Positions 33,436 to 40,760 of a stretch of 64,000 nucleotides of DNA are shown piece after piece (position 1 is the stretch's first letter; every line of letters begins with the position of its first letter). The notes beneath the pieces were generated by a model. The model made no database searches. It worked only from the letters and a program-made list of their open reading frames with translations, and was not told the origin of the DNA. Both the position numbers and the translations under genes were made by a program. The DNA comes from Chitinophaga horti. Its GTDB lineage: Bacteria; Bacteroidota; Bacteroidia; Chitinophagales; Chitinophagaceae. Where the stretch lies: the NCBI RefSeq assembly GCF_022867795.2, contig NZ_CP107006.1:2108001-2172000 (forward strand), in the 5' to 3' direction.

Positions 33436-33915
33436 CTACGGCATCGGGAAAATGTTCGAGTTCACGGTCGGCGTGTAACTGATGTTCTGCGTCTGGCTAC
33501 CTACCAGGATCTTCGATCCGTTCATGTAGTAAAACCGCTCGGAATACAACGTTCCGCTGTACGACAGCGATGCGATGGTGCCCGCGCTGTTCAGCGAATA
33601 GCTTGTACCTGTAGGCGTGTACGTGTGCTGAGTCGTGTAAATGCCCGACGTTGACGAGCGTACGATGGTCGTGTGCGGCTGGTCTACCGCGGTAATCACG
33701 TTCGTTACGCTGTAGTTTTCGTAGGTAAAGTCCACGGCGACACCCAGGGCAAAGGTACCATAAGTGGTCATGATGTTCAGGAGTCCCTGCCATTCGTAAT
33801 AAAGGGCAAACAGCTGCTGCGTCTTTTGCACTGTGGGCGTGCTTTGCGGGTTTGCATTCTTAAAGGAAGATAATGACAGGGCGGCTACTGCGAGTAGCAA
33901 AGGGATTCGTTTCAT
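33436..33915 (-). CDS. Exported protein of unknown function, 159 aa
   Basis: Not recognised. The chosen start is ATG 33915 (MKRIPLLLAVAALSLSSF, signal peptide); the open frame runs 41 codons upstream but that part looks unlike a leader. The mature protein is rich in Thr, Ser and Tyr, with a likely beta-rich pattern (TTYGTFALGVAVDFTYENYSV, HTYTPTGTSYSLNSAGTIASLSYSG). Low charge suggests an envelope or extracellular protein. It is monocistronic. Confidence 0.6.
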   Translation of the reverse strand: MKRIPLLLAVAALSLSSFKNANPQSTPTVQKTQQLFALYYEWQGLLNIMTTYGTFALGVAVDFTYENYSVTNVITAVDQPHTTIVRSSTSGIYTTQHTYTPTGTSYSLNSAGTIASLSYSGTLYSERFYYMNGSKILVGSQTQNISYTPTVNSNIFPMP

Positions 33916-34016
33916 TGACTTGGGATTTCGGGTTAAAAAAAGAACTATCCCTATAAAGATTGCAATAATTCCGCAGTAATTGTTTGCCGATTTTGATGGA
34001 TTGTTGGCGAGAATTA

Positions 34017-34046
34017 CCGCCGATGAAGGGTGTGACACAACGGCGG
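34017..34046 (-). repeat. REP-like dispersed repeat, copy C
   Basis: On the minus strand, perfect outer arms CCGCCG (34046-34041) and CGGCGG (34022-34017) enclose an inner palindrome GTGT-C-ACAC. It has the best-formed hairpin of the three copies in the window. Confidence 0.65.
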
Positions 34047-34081
34047 CTCCATAGCGGGAAAAAAGCTGGTAGCATAAAAAA

Positions 34082-34189
34082 GGGGCTGTCTCAAAAGTAG
34101 TTTGATGGCCATGAGAAACGCATAAACGAAAAATCTCTCCATCAGGTGCCCGAACAAAAACGGGTCAAAGCTACTTTTGATACAGCCCC
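34082..34189. repeat. IS-end-like inverted repeat pair (108 bp), probable terminator
   Basis: GGGGCTGTCTCAAAAGTAG (34082-34100) is matched by its reverse complement at 34171-34189 with one mismatch in 19. The ends resemble terminal repeats of IS elements that begin GGGGCTGTCTCAAAA, but the 70-bp interior has no transposase frame, and I see no clear target duplication. On the minus strand the left arm is followed by six T, so the structure can end transcription of the dienelactone hydrolase gene. A small non-autonomous element or IS remnant reused as a terminator is the likely reading. Confidence 0.65.
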
Positions 34190-34198
34190 CCGTTCAGT

Positions 34199-35044
34199 TT
34201 AGAATATCGTACTGAAGAACGTCTTCATGTCGTTCCACGATGCCGAGTCGGCGGCAGCGTTGTAAGCGATGGGAATGTTGAACTTCTGACCGTTCTCTGT
34301 AGAGCCAGGGTTTGTAAAGGCGTGCACGGCACCGGGGTAAGCGATGAACTTGTAATCCGCGCCAATTGAGTCGAGACCTTTCCTGAAAGCGGCAATTTCT
34401 TCGTTAGACACGAATTTGTCGTCGGCGCCATGGCAAACGAGTATTTTGGCTTTCAGCAGCTCTTTGTTGGCCGGAGCGCCGGCGAGGTTGCCGTGGAAGC
34501 TTACCACACCTTTCAGCGGCGTGCCCAGTTTAGCCACGTTCAGCACCACGGAACCGCCGAAGCAGTAACCGATAGCGGCAATGCGGGTAGTGTCTGCCTG
34601 CGGGAAGGATTTGATCTTGGCCAGGGCGGCTTCGATGCGTGTTTTCATCATGGCCGGGTTAGCGTAGAACTTGCCGGCTTCGGCACCCGCTTCTTTAGGC
34701 GTAGGCGCCTGGAAGCCGTTACCGTACATGTCTACCGCAAACGCGATGTAGCCCATCTCTGCCAGCTGGCGGGCGCGGGCTTTCGGGTAGTCATTGATGC
34801 CCCACCATTCCGGTACGACCAGCACTGCGGGACGGGCAGCGTCGCTGGCTTCGTTGTACGCTACGTAACCGATAAGGGTGGTCGTATCGTCTTTGTAGGT
34901 CACTGTTTCCTCCTTCAATTTCACTTCGGCAGGCGCTGTAGTGGCCGTAGAGTCCGTGGTGTTCTTCGCTGGCTGGTTGTTACAGGCGGTAAAGCCCATC
35001 ACCGAAGCAGCCATGGCGGCAAATAGCAGGCGTTGTTTCTTCAT
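34199..35044 (-). CDS. Dienelactone hydrolase family protein, lipoprotein
   Basis: Alpha/beta hydrolase exported as a lipoprotein (signal MKKQRLLFAAMAASVMGFTAC, lipidated Cys at 21). The catalytic triad is visible: C161 in the nucleophile elbow GYCFGGS, Asp in CHGADDKFV and His in GAVHAFTNP. VVPEWWGINDY and ARQLAEMGYIAFAVDMYG are family signatures. The cysteine nucleophile is typical of dienelactone hydrolases, but exported members of Bacteroidota may act on other esters. It follows the MscS gene after 30 bases and may share its transcript. Confidence 0.9.
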   Translation of the reverse strand: MKKQRLLFAAMAASVMGFTACNNQPAKNTTDSTATTAPAEVKLKEETVTYKDDTTTLIGYVAYNEASDAARPAVLVVPEWWGINDYPKARARQLAEMGYIAFAVDMYGNGFQAPTPKEAGAEAGKFYANPAMMKTRIEAALAKIKSFPQADTTRIAAIGYCFGGSVVLNVAKLGTPLKGVVSFHGNLAGAPANKELLKAKILVCHGADDKFVSNEEIAAFRKGLDSIGADYKFIAYPGAVHAFTNPGSTENGQKFNIPIAYNAAADSASWNDMKTFFSTIF

Positions 35045-35074
35045 CTTGTTGAGTTTATCTGTTTAGGTGACTAA

Positions 35075-35971
35075 TTAGTCTTCTACTTCTTTTTTGTTGA
35101 CGGATAAAATGACTGTGTTCACCGCACGTTTCATCTGTCGCTCTACTTCCTTGTCGTGCCGCGGGATGAGGAACTGTACTTTGAAACGTGCCAGGTCTTT
35201 ACGGATTTCAAGTGTTTTCAAAGAAAAACTGTTAGCCGTGATATTCGCCGAGAATGGGTGAAGCGCCTCTTTCAGTCTGCCTTCCAGGTCGGCCGGCGAC
35301 GTAAAGTTATGCAGGTCTACCTCAAACTCGATCGACATCTTTTTGATATTCTGCTTGCTTTGGTTGACAATCGTAGAGGTAAAGATCACCGAATTTGGAA
35401 CGATCACGATATCGTCGTCGTCGTTCTGTAATACTACATTGATAAGTGTGATGTCCAGTATCTTTCCCTGGAACTCCCCTACCCTGATCTGGTCGCCGAG
35501 CGATAACTGGTCAGAGAACATGATGATCAGGCCGTTGATGATATTTGTGATGTAATCCTTCGACAGCAGCGCGATGGCCGCGGCAACGATCGTGATGCTT
35601 GTAATGAAACGGAGAATATCAACGCCAAATACAATCATCACCGCCAGAATAATAAGTATTGCATTTAGTACCGATGATATACGTCTGATCCCCAGCAGAA
35701 AGTTATCCCGTTTTACATTGGTGATGTTGTTCCTTCGGATATACCACGACCTTACGATAATATGAATCAGCGAGATCACGATATTACCGCCAAGAAGCAG
35801 GTATAGCGCGTGCGTTAATTTTAACAGGAGACGATAATTATCGGCAAAATACTCCGGATAATTGTTGTGAAAGTAAATGATAACGCCATATACAAGTATT
35901 TTAGCAATAAAAATAAGGCGCGCCCTGCGTTCCCGGGCAACATTCTCACTGGATGATGGTCCGTTTACCAT
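35075..35971 (-). CDS. MscS-family mechanosensitive ion channel
   Basis: Small-conductance mechanosensitive channel homologue of the inner membrane. The chosen start is ATG 35971 (MVNGPSSSENVARE), because the upstream TTG of the open frame precedes a -7 box at 36004-36011. The 298-aa protein has about four hydrophobic helices. The pore-lining third helix is ITSITIVAAAIALLSKDYITNIINGLIIMFSDQLSLGDQI, with the family's small-residue pattern, and the MscS beta domain follows (VGEFQGKILDITLINVVLQN, VIVPNSVIF). The cytoplasmic C-terminal domain is present. Confidence 0.92.
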   Translation of the reverse strand: MVNGPSSSENVARERRARLIFIAKILVYGVIIYFHNNYPEYFADNYRLLLKLTHALYLLLGGNIVISLIHIIVRSWYIRRNNITNVKRDNFLLGIRRISSVLNAILIILAVMIVFGVDILRFITSITIVAAAIALLSKDYITNIINGLIIMFSDQLSLGDQIRVGEFQGKILDITLINVVLQNDDDDIVIVPNSVIFTSTIVNQSKQNIKKMSIEFEVDLHNFTSPADLEGRLKEALHPFSANITANSFSLKTLEIRKDLARFKVQFLIPRHDKEVERQMKRAVNTVILSVNKKEVED

Positions 35972-36003
35972 ATGCTTCTTCGGATACGTTTGATGATACC
36001 TTG

Positions 36004-36011
36004 CAAAAGTA
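36004..36011 (-). promoter_or_regulatory. -7 promoter box of the mscS gene
   Basis: On the minus strand TACTTTTG, exact TAnnTTTG match, 32 bases before ATG 35971. Confidence 0.68.
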
Positions 36012-36089
36012 GCCAATCTGGGCCGGAATGCATGTTGTTAAGTTTAAGTGTTGGGTTGACAGGCGCTTTTTTCTTAGCAGGATTAGGGA

Positions 36090-36097
36090 TAATTTTG
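36090..36097 (+). promoter_or_regulatory. -7 promoter box of the FUSC gene
   Basis: TAATTTTG, exact TAnnTTTG match, 10 bases before ATG 36108, implying a leader of only a few bases. Confidence 0.65.
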
Positions 36098-36107
36098 CCG
36101 GTAGTAT

Positions 36108-37208
36108 ATGAAACCGACTATTCGCCAGATCATCCTGCAGGAGATAAAGACACTTTTTGAGCTGAAGAAAACCGAGCGCCTGTGGCACATTCCGGTACTG
36201 GCGTCGTTGTGTGTAGGTATTCCGATGCTGGCCGGTTGGTACTTCGGTCGGCTGGATTACGGGTTGCTGGCCTGTATGGGCGGACTCGTCATCTTATACC
36301 TGAACGCCGGCACCGTGGCCGAACGAATGATTACCCTGGTGGCATGTTCTTTTGGTTTCATGGCCTCCTACGCGATCGGCATCAGTTTCAGCTTCAATCC
36401 TTTGTTGTCGACCTTGTTCATAGGCGCGTTCGCTATGGGTGTGCATTGGGTGACAAGTTACTTCCGGCTGCCCCCGCCGAACAGTTTCTTCTTTATTATG
36501 CTGGCAGCTATCGGTAGTTGCGCGCCTTTCCACTTGCATACAATCCCTAACCGCGTGGGGCTGATCGGAATGGGCACCATGTTCGCCTGTACCCTTGCCT
36601 TCTTTTACAGTTTGTATATCACCAAACGTATCCCTGCTAAAAAGCCGGCGCCGCTTGTGCGTAAGGAGCCTTATTCGGACACCGTAAAGTCGCTGATCGT
36701 CGGTGTGTTTGCGGGCATATCGATATTGGTGCCTCAGCTGTTGCAGCTCGACAATCCTTACTGGGTGCCTATTTCGAGTATGGCGGTGATGCAGGGGGTG
36801 GATGTTCGTCATGTATGGCAGCGTAGTTTCCAGCGCATCCTGGGTACCTTTGCGGGCATGGGACTCACCTGGGCATTGCTCTTGTTTCATTTCAATGCCC
36901 TGGGTATTTGTATCGCTATTCTCGTATTGCAATTTTTAGTGGAGATGCTGATCGTGCGGCATTATGCGCTAACTGTTTTCTTCATCACTCCTATGACCGT
37001 TTTCCTGGCCGAGGCGGGCAGCGCGATGACACAGGACCCGCGTGTGCTGGTAGAACTGCGCGTGCTGGATATCGTAATCGGCAGCCTCATTGGCGCAGTT
37101 GGCGGCTGGTTCCTGCATCACAGGGCGATACAGGAGCAAACGCGCCGGCGTTTACGCATTACGCGTTATGTGCTACTGAATTTGCGTCATAAGACGAGGT
37201 TGCGCTGA
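36108..37208 (+). CDS. FUSC-family (aromatic acid exporter-like) membrane protein
   Basis: Inner-membrane protein of the FUSC/YccS-AaeB group, about ten hydrophobic helices in two blocks (about 28-170 and 200-345). The blocks are separated by a basic stretch (ITKRIPAKKPAPLVRKE). The second block has the FUSC signature YWVPISSMAVMQGVDVRHVWQRSFQRILGTFAGMG. At 366 aa it lacks the large cytoplasmic domain of longer relatives. The family is linked to efflux of aromatic or fusaric-acid-like compounds; the substrate here is unknown. It is divergent from mscS. Confidence 0.88.
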   Translation: MKPTIRQIILQEIKTLFELKKTERLWHIPVLASLCVGIPMLAGWYFGRLDYGLLACMGGLVILYLNAGTVAERMITLVACSFGFMASYAIGISFSFNPLLSTLFIGAFAMGVHWVTSYFRLPPPNSFFFIMLAAIGSCAPFHLHTIPNRVGLIGMGTMFACTLAFFYSLYITKRIPAKKPAPLVRKEPYSDTVKSLIVGVFAGISILVPQLLQLDNPYWVPISSMAVMQGVDVRHVWQRSFQRILGTFAGMGLTWALLLFHFNALGICIAILVLQFLVEMLIVRHYALTVFFITPMTVFLAEAGSAMTQDPRVLVELRVLDIVIGSLIGAVGGWFLHHRAIQEQTRRRLRITRYVLLNLRHKTRLR

Positions 37209-37430
37209 TTGCTTCCTGCATGGGTTGCCGCGTTAATTACTTCTTCAACAATTTCTGCTCAGGATGATGTGCTGATTATTTCTTTAACAATTCCTGCACA
37301 GGCTGTCGCGCTAACTTCTTGAGCAGTTCCCGCGCTGGGTGTTGAGCAGATTACTTCTTCGACAGTTTCTGCACGGCTTGATGTGTTGATTACTTCTTCA
37401 ACAGTTCCTCCACGGGTTGTTTCCTGGTTA
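37209..37430. repeat. Degenerate 39-bp tandem repeat after the FUSC gene
   Basis: Five imperfect copies with period 39 (one spacing of 36), recognisable by ATTACTTCTTCAACAGTT; copies begin near 37236, 37275, 37311, 37350 and 37389, and a partial copy precedes them. All spacings are multiples of 3 and the repeat is in frame with the FUSC gene beyond its TGA, but an internal stop shows it is not coding as it stands. On the minus strand each unit reads as a short segment ending LLKK then stop. Confidence 0.75.
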
Positions 37431-37502
37431 TGCTGATGTAAGTGTGCTGATGTTGCCTGCGTATACGGCGGATTGAGGAAGCGAACTTATAGCGAGAGAG
37501 AG

Positions 37503-37534
37503 AAAAAAATGCCAGGCAGACAATACTGCCCGGC
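37503..37534 (-). terminator. Terminator-like hairpin downstream of the tRNA genes
   Basis: On the minus strand GCCGGGCAG (37534-37526) pairs with CTGCCTGGC (37519-37511), one G-T wobble, then A and seven T. It may catch read-through from the leftward tRNA units. Confidence 0.6.
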
Positions 37535-37704
37535 TTAGTAGTCCTAAGCCTTTTACGTTTTTTTGCAAATGGAAGGTGAGATCTTAACCACCTTCATTAT
37601 CACTTCATCTCTAATTTCCTACAAATCTGGCAGAATGCGCGTTTCAGCGTGATTGGATTTTTATCATTAACCGGGAGTTAACAGCTAAAGCGAGCGTTGC
37701 GGGC

Positions 37705-37746
37705 ATAAAAAAAGGGATCAAATCGTAGTAGATTTAATCCCTTTTG
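37705..37746 (-). terminator. Terminator of the first tRNA-Arg unit
   Basis: Minus-strand stem between 37745-37731 (AAAGGGATTAAATC) and 37724-37711 (GATTTGATCCCTTT), with one G-T wobble, followed by T run. It begins right at the tRNA 3' end. Confidence 0.88.
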
Positions 37747-37820
37747 TGACTCCGTCTGGATTCAAACCAGAAACCTTTTGATTCGTAGTCAAATGCTCTA
37801 TTCAGTTGAGCTACGGAGCC
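37747..37820 (-). tRNA. tRNA-Arg (anticodon ACG)
   Basis: A 74-base cloverleaf: acceptor GGCTCCG/CGGAGTC (one G-T), D arm GCTC/GAGC, anticodon arm TTTGA/TCAAA with loop CTACGAA (anticodon ACG), T arm TCTGG/CCAGA, discriminator A. CCA is not encoded. The D loop reads AACTGAATA and the T loop TTTGAAT, so position 19 is A and position 56 is T, replacing the near-universal G19:C56 elbow pair by A19:U56. It has its own promoter box and terminator. All stems pair well, so it is likely functional. Confidence 0.93.
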
Positions 37821-37840
37821 GTTGTTTGTTTGACGGGATG

Positions 37841-37848
37841 CAAATGTA
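37841..37848 (-). promoter_or_regulatory. -7 promoter box of the first tRNA-Arg
   Basis: On the minus strand TACATTTG, exact TAnnTTTG match, about 20 bases before the tRNA. The word GATGCAAATGTA around it is shared with the second tRNA gene. Confidence 0.65.
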
Positions 37849-37990
37849 CGATGCTTTGTGTGTGATTTCCAAAACTTTAGTAAAGAAATGTAGAGATGAG
37901 TTTTCCTCATTGCTAGATTAATCTGTTTTTCAATAAGTTACGCTGTGAAATGTGGATAAGTGAAGCGTTACTACGGCGCGTAGAGAAATA

Positions 37991-38025
37991 AAAAAAGGCA
38001 AAGAGAATGATCTCTTTGCCTTTTT
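37991..38025 (-). terminator. Terminator of the second tRNA-Arg unit
   Basis: Perfect 13-bp stem: 37994-38006 (AAAGGCAAAGAGA) with 38011-38023 (TCTCTTTGCCTTT), flanked by A and T runs, directly after the tRNA on the minus strand. Confidence 0.92.
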
Positions 38026-38027
38026 AG

Positions 38028-38101
38028 TGACCCTGTCAGGATTCAAACCTGAAACCTTCTGATCCGTAGTCAGATGCTCTATTCAATTGAGCTACAAGGC
38101 C
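38028..38101 (-). tRNA. tRNA-Arg (anticodon ACG), second copy
   Basis: A 74-base cloverleaf: acceptor GGCCTTG/CAGGGTC (two G-T), D arm GCTC/GAGC, anticodon arm TCTGA/TCAGA with loop CTACGGA (anticodon ACG), T arm TCAGG/CCTGA, discriminator A, no encoded CCA. It differs from the neighbouring copy at about a dozen positions, several compensated across stems, yet shares the unusual A19 (loop AATTGAATA) and U56 (loop TTTGAAT). Same anticodon, separate promoter and terminator. Confidence 0.93.
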
Positions 38102-38122
38102 GTGTTCATGTTGAACGGGATG

Positions 38123-38130
38123 CAAATGTA
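38123..38130 (-). promoter_or_regulatory. -7 promoter box of the second tRNA-Arg
   Basis: On the minus strand TACATTTG, exact match, in the same GATGCAAATGTA context as the other tRNA gene. Confidence 0.65.
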
Positions 38131-38191
38131 GGGAGATTTTCTATTTCTGCAAATCTTTCGCTTAAAATTCTTGCATTTTCTTTTTTAGCCC

Positions 38192-38199
38192 TACTTTTG
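38192..38199 (+). promoter_or_regulatory. -7 promoter box of rlmH
   Basis: TACTTTTG, exact match, 26 bases before the TTG start of rlmH. Confidence 0.65.
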
Positions 38200-38225
38200 A
38201 CGCTCATCAAATAACGCGGAAAGCC

Positions 38226-38699
38226 TTGAAGATACAGCTTTGGAGCATAGGTAAAGAGAACGATGCGTACATCGCCGATGGCATCAGAATATTTCAGAAG
38301 CGGCTGCAACACTACACGGATTTCGAGATAAAACTGATTCCCACGGTGAAGCAGGCAGCAAGTCTTTCTACCACCGAATTAAAAAAACAGGAAGGCAAAA
38401 TGCTGCTCGATATGTTGCAACCATCGGACTACCTCGTGGCTTTATATGAACGCGGTAAAACGATGACCACCCTGCAACTCGCCGACTTCCTGCAGCAACG
38501 GGCCAATGCGGGTACCAGGCAGCTCATCATCCTTATAGGCGGCGCTTTCGGGCTGGACGAACCAGTGCTGAAGCGCGCACAGTTACAGCTGTCATTATCT
38601 GCACTCACGTTCCCGCACCAACTGGTACGGCTCATCGTAACAGAACAATTGTATCGGGCTTATTCGGTACTGAGTAACGAAAAATACCACCACGAATAA
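38226..38699 (+). CDS. rlmH: 23S rRNA (pseudouridine1915-N3)-methyltransferase
   Basis: SPOUT-class methyltransferase that modifies pseudouridine 1915 in helix 69 of 23S rRNA. It uses a TTG start: the N terminus MKIQLWSIGKEND matches the family start exactly, and no ATG is available. The 157-aa protein has LVALYERGKTM, the SAM-knot IILIGGAFGLDEPVLKRA and the conserved C-terminal ending SALTFPHQLVRLIVTEQLYRAYSV, NEKYHHE. It has a -7 box 26 bases upstream. The rhomboid gene follows after 39 bases and may be cotranscribed. Confidence 0.95.
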   Translation: MKIQLWSIGKENDAYIADGIRIFQKRLQHYTDFEIKLIPTVKQAASLSTTELKKQEGKMLLDMLQPSDYLVALYERGKTMTTLQLADFLQQRANAGTRQLIILIGGAFGLDEPVLKRAQLQLSLSALTFPHQLVRLIVTEQLYRAYSVLSNEKYHHE

Positions 38700-38738
38700 C
38701 CGATTTCCTTTATTTTAGCGCCTACATCAGCTATTGTT

Positions 38739-39389
38739 ATGTCCATTACGCTTTCGATCATCATCCTTACCTGCCTGGTTTCTTTCACTGCACTGCAAAG
38801 CCAGGACCAGTTCTATAAATTGAGTATGTCGCCCTACCAGGTGAAACATCAGCGTCAGTATTACCGGATGATTACTTCCGGCCTTATACATGCCGACTTC
38901 ATGCACCTGGGTTTTAATATGCTGTCGCTGTACTTTTTTAGTTCGGTGGAGGATATTTATGTGATGCGTTTCGGCAGTAAATACTATTTCCTGTTGATGT
39001 ATGTGGCGGCTTTGCTGGTGTCGAGTGTGCCATCGTTACTTAAACACCGCGATAACCCGAGTTACCAGTCTGTAGGCGCTTCTGGTGCGGTATCGGCAGT
39101 GATCTTTTCGGGTATCCTGTTTTTCCCGTGGAGTGGTATCTCTTTCTTTTTTATTGATATTATCCGCTTTCCTGCCGTGATCTTCGGCGCGGTGTATATA
39201 TGGGTGTCCGTTTACCTCGATGGCAAAGGTGGTGGTCGTATTGCGCACGATGCGCACTATTGGGGTGCGGTGTTCGGCCTCCTGTTCCCTGTGTTGCTCG
39301 AGCCTGTCATCGGCATGGAGTTTATCAACGCGATCCGCTACGATTTTCCGGGGATTGACAAATACATTGGATCAAGAAGGCGATACTAG
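38739..39389 (+). CDS. Rhomboid family intramembrane serine protease
   Basis: Six-helix intramembrane protease. The 216-aa protein has the rhomboid landmarks: HADFMHLGFNMLSLYFF (oxyanion His/Asn helix), the catalytic serine S115 in VGASGAVSA, and the catalytic histidine H173 in AHDAHYWGAVFG. Helix spacing is typical of the basic bacterial form without extra domains. Substrates are unknown. It is probably cotranscribed with rlmH and is convergent with tilS. Confidence 0.92.
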   Translation: MSITLSIIILTCLVSFTALQSQDQFYKLSMSPYQVKHQRQYYRMITSGLIHADFMHLGFNMLSLYFFSSVEDIYVMRFGSKYYFLLMYVAALLVSSVPSLLKHRDNPSYQSVGASGAVSAVIFSGILFFPWSGISFFFIDIIRFPAVIFGAVYIWVSVYLDGKGGGRIAHDAHYWGAVFGLLFPVLLEPVIGMEFINAIRYDFPGIDKYIGSRRRY

Positions 39390-39417
39390 CGATACTGCGA
39401 TGTTAAATGCAGTTCGG

Positions 39418-40745
39418 TCATGCGGGCTTCCACTCCAGTTGTATTAACTGTCTGGTTTGCGGGGTCAGCTTAAAGCGATCGTCGATACGCAGTCCTACAA
39501 CCCACACAATCTTTTTGTCACTTTCCAGCACCCAGGTATTTTCCTTTTGTGGGATAGATAACTTTTGGTCGATGAAAAAGCGGGACAGCTTTTTCTTTTT
39601 CTGCATGCCTAACGGGTAGAAGTAATCCCCTTCTTCCAGCGCCGGAGCAGCAAGGGGTATTTGAGGTGTTTTGTGTCCAGGCAGGCGATGGTGGCGGCTG
39701 TGGGTGGTGTAATGCCCGTTGCATCTTTTGCCTGCAGGTAGATGGTGGCGCCGGGCAGCAATACGGTCTCCTGCCCTTCCGCAATGACGAAATGCGTCGA
39801 CTGGTCTACCTGCTGCGGCGTAATAATCAGCCATTTCCGATCGCGGTAAATACGATGGGTTTGCGTAGAAAGATATTTTCCTGATCCGCTATCCAGCATA
39901 TCCACTACCTGCGCAGCCTGTGCCGCACTACAGCCAAAGGGTTTCAGCAGTTCGTAAGCGATCGTTTGCAACGGCGCCGTTTTTTGCAGCTTCAGTATCG
40001 GGATGAAGTACTCCTCTCCTCTCTTTTCAAGCAACTTTTTCCGGTGTACGGCCAACGCCTCCTGGTACAGCATTTCCGCCTCGCGTAAACGCTCGATGCT
40101 GCTGCCGATATTTCGTATCGCTTCGGGATATACTTCTTCTATTTTAGGGATTACCTTGTGGCGAAAGTAATTCCGTGTATACTTATCTGTTATATTCGAA
40201 CTATCTTCCACAAACCCTGTTTCCTTTTCTTTTTCATATTGATTGATTTGCTGCCTGGTCGCGAAAAGCAGTGGCCTTATAACGCGACCGCTTTTCGGCG
40301 GGATGCCATGCAGTCCCGCGATGCCAGTGCCTTTCGAAAGGTTCATCAGCACCGTTTCTACATTGTCCTGCATATGATGCGCCGTAGCGATGTAGTCCAG
40401 CTGCTGTTGCTGCCGAACTTCTTCCAGCCACTGGTAGCGCAGCTCACGGGCAGCTACCTGTATGGATAGTTTATGTTCCGTTGCAAATGCCCGTGTATCG
40501 AAATGTTTTACATGATAACGAACCGCCAGCCGCTGCGCAAGTGCCTGCACAAATTGCTCGTCCCGCATCGACTCCTCATCCCGCAAAGCAAAGTTGCAGT
40601 GCGCAATCTCAAACGCCAGTCCTGATACATGAAAGAGGTGCGCCATTACCACGGAGTCGCGGCCGCCGCTCACGGCGAGCAGTGTTTTTTGTTCGGCAGC
40701 CAGTAAATTCTGCTGACGGATATAATCACGGAATGCTTCTTGCAT
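39418..40745 (-). CDS. tilS: tRNA(Ile)-lysidine synthetase, frameshifted near the C terminus
   Basis: Converts C34 of tRNA-Ile(CAU) to lysidine, an essential function. The N-terminal PP-loop SGGRDS (residues 26-31), the [13 protein letters not shown] region and the helical middle domain are intact. Reading frame one runs into the TilS C-terminal domain (LLLRRWKKG) and then derails to stop at 39609. Frame two continues the domain in register ([26 protein letters not shown]) to a stop at 39418. The shift is at a run of four G (plus strand CCCC, 39627-39630); five G would give WKKGDYFYP and a 442-aa protein of normal length. Because tilS is essential, an assembly error is the first suspicion. 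Confidence 0.88.
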
Positions 40746-40760
40746 AGCTGAGCGTTGAGT

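Noticed and set aside
37747..38101. tRNA remnants as attachment sites of an integrated element
   Set aside because: Both tRNA genes fold fully and have their own promoters and terminators; no integrase or direct-repeat boundary is seen near them.
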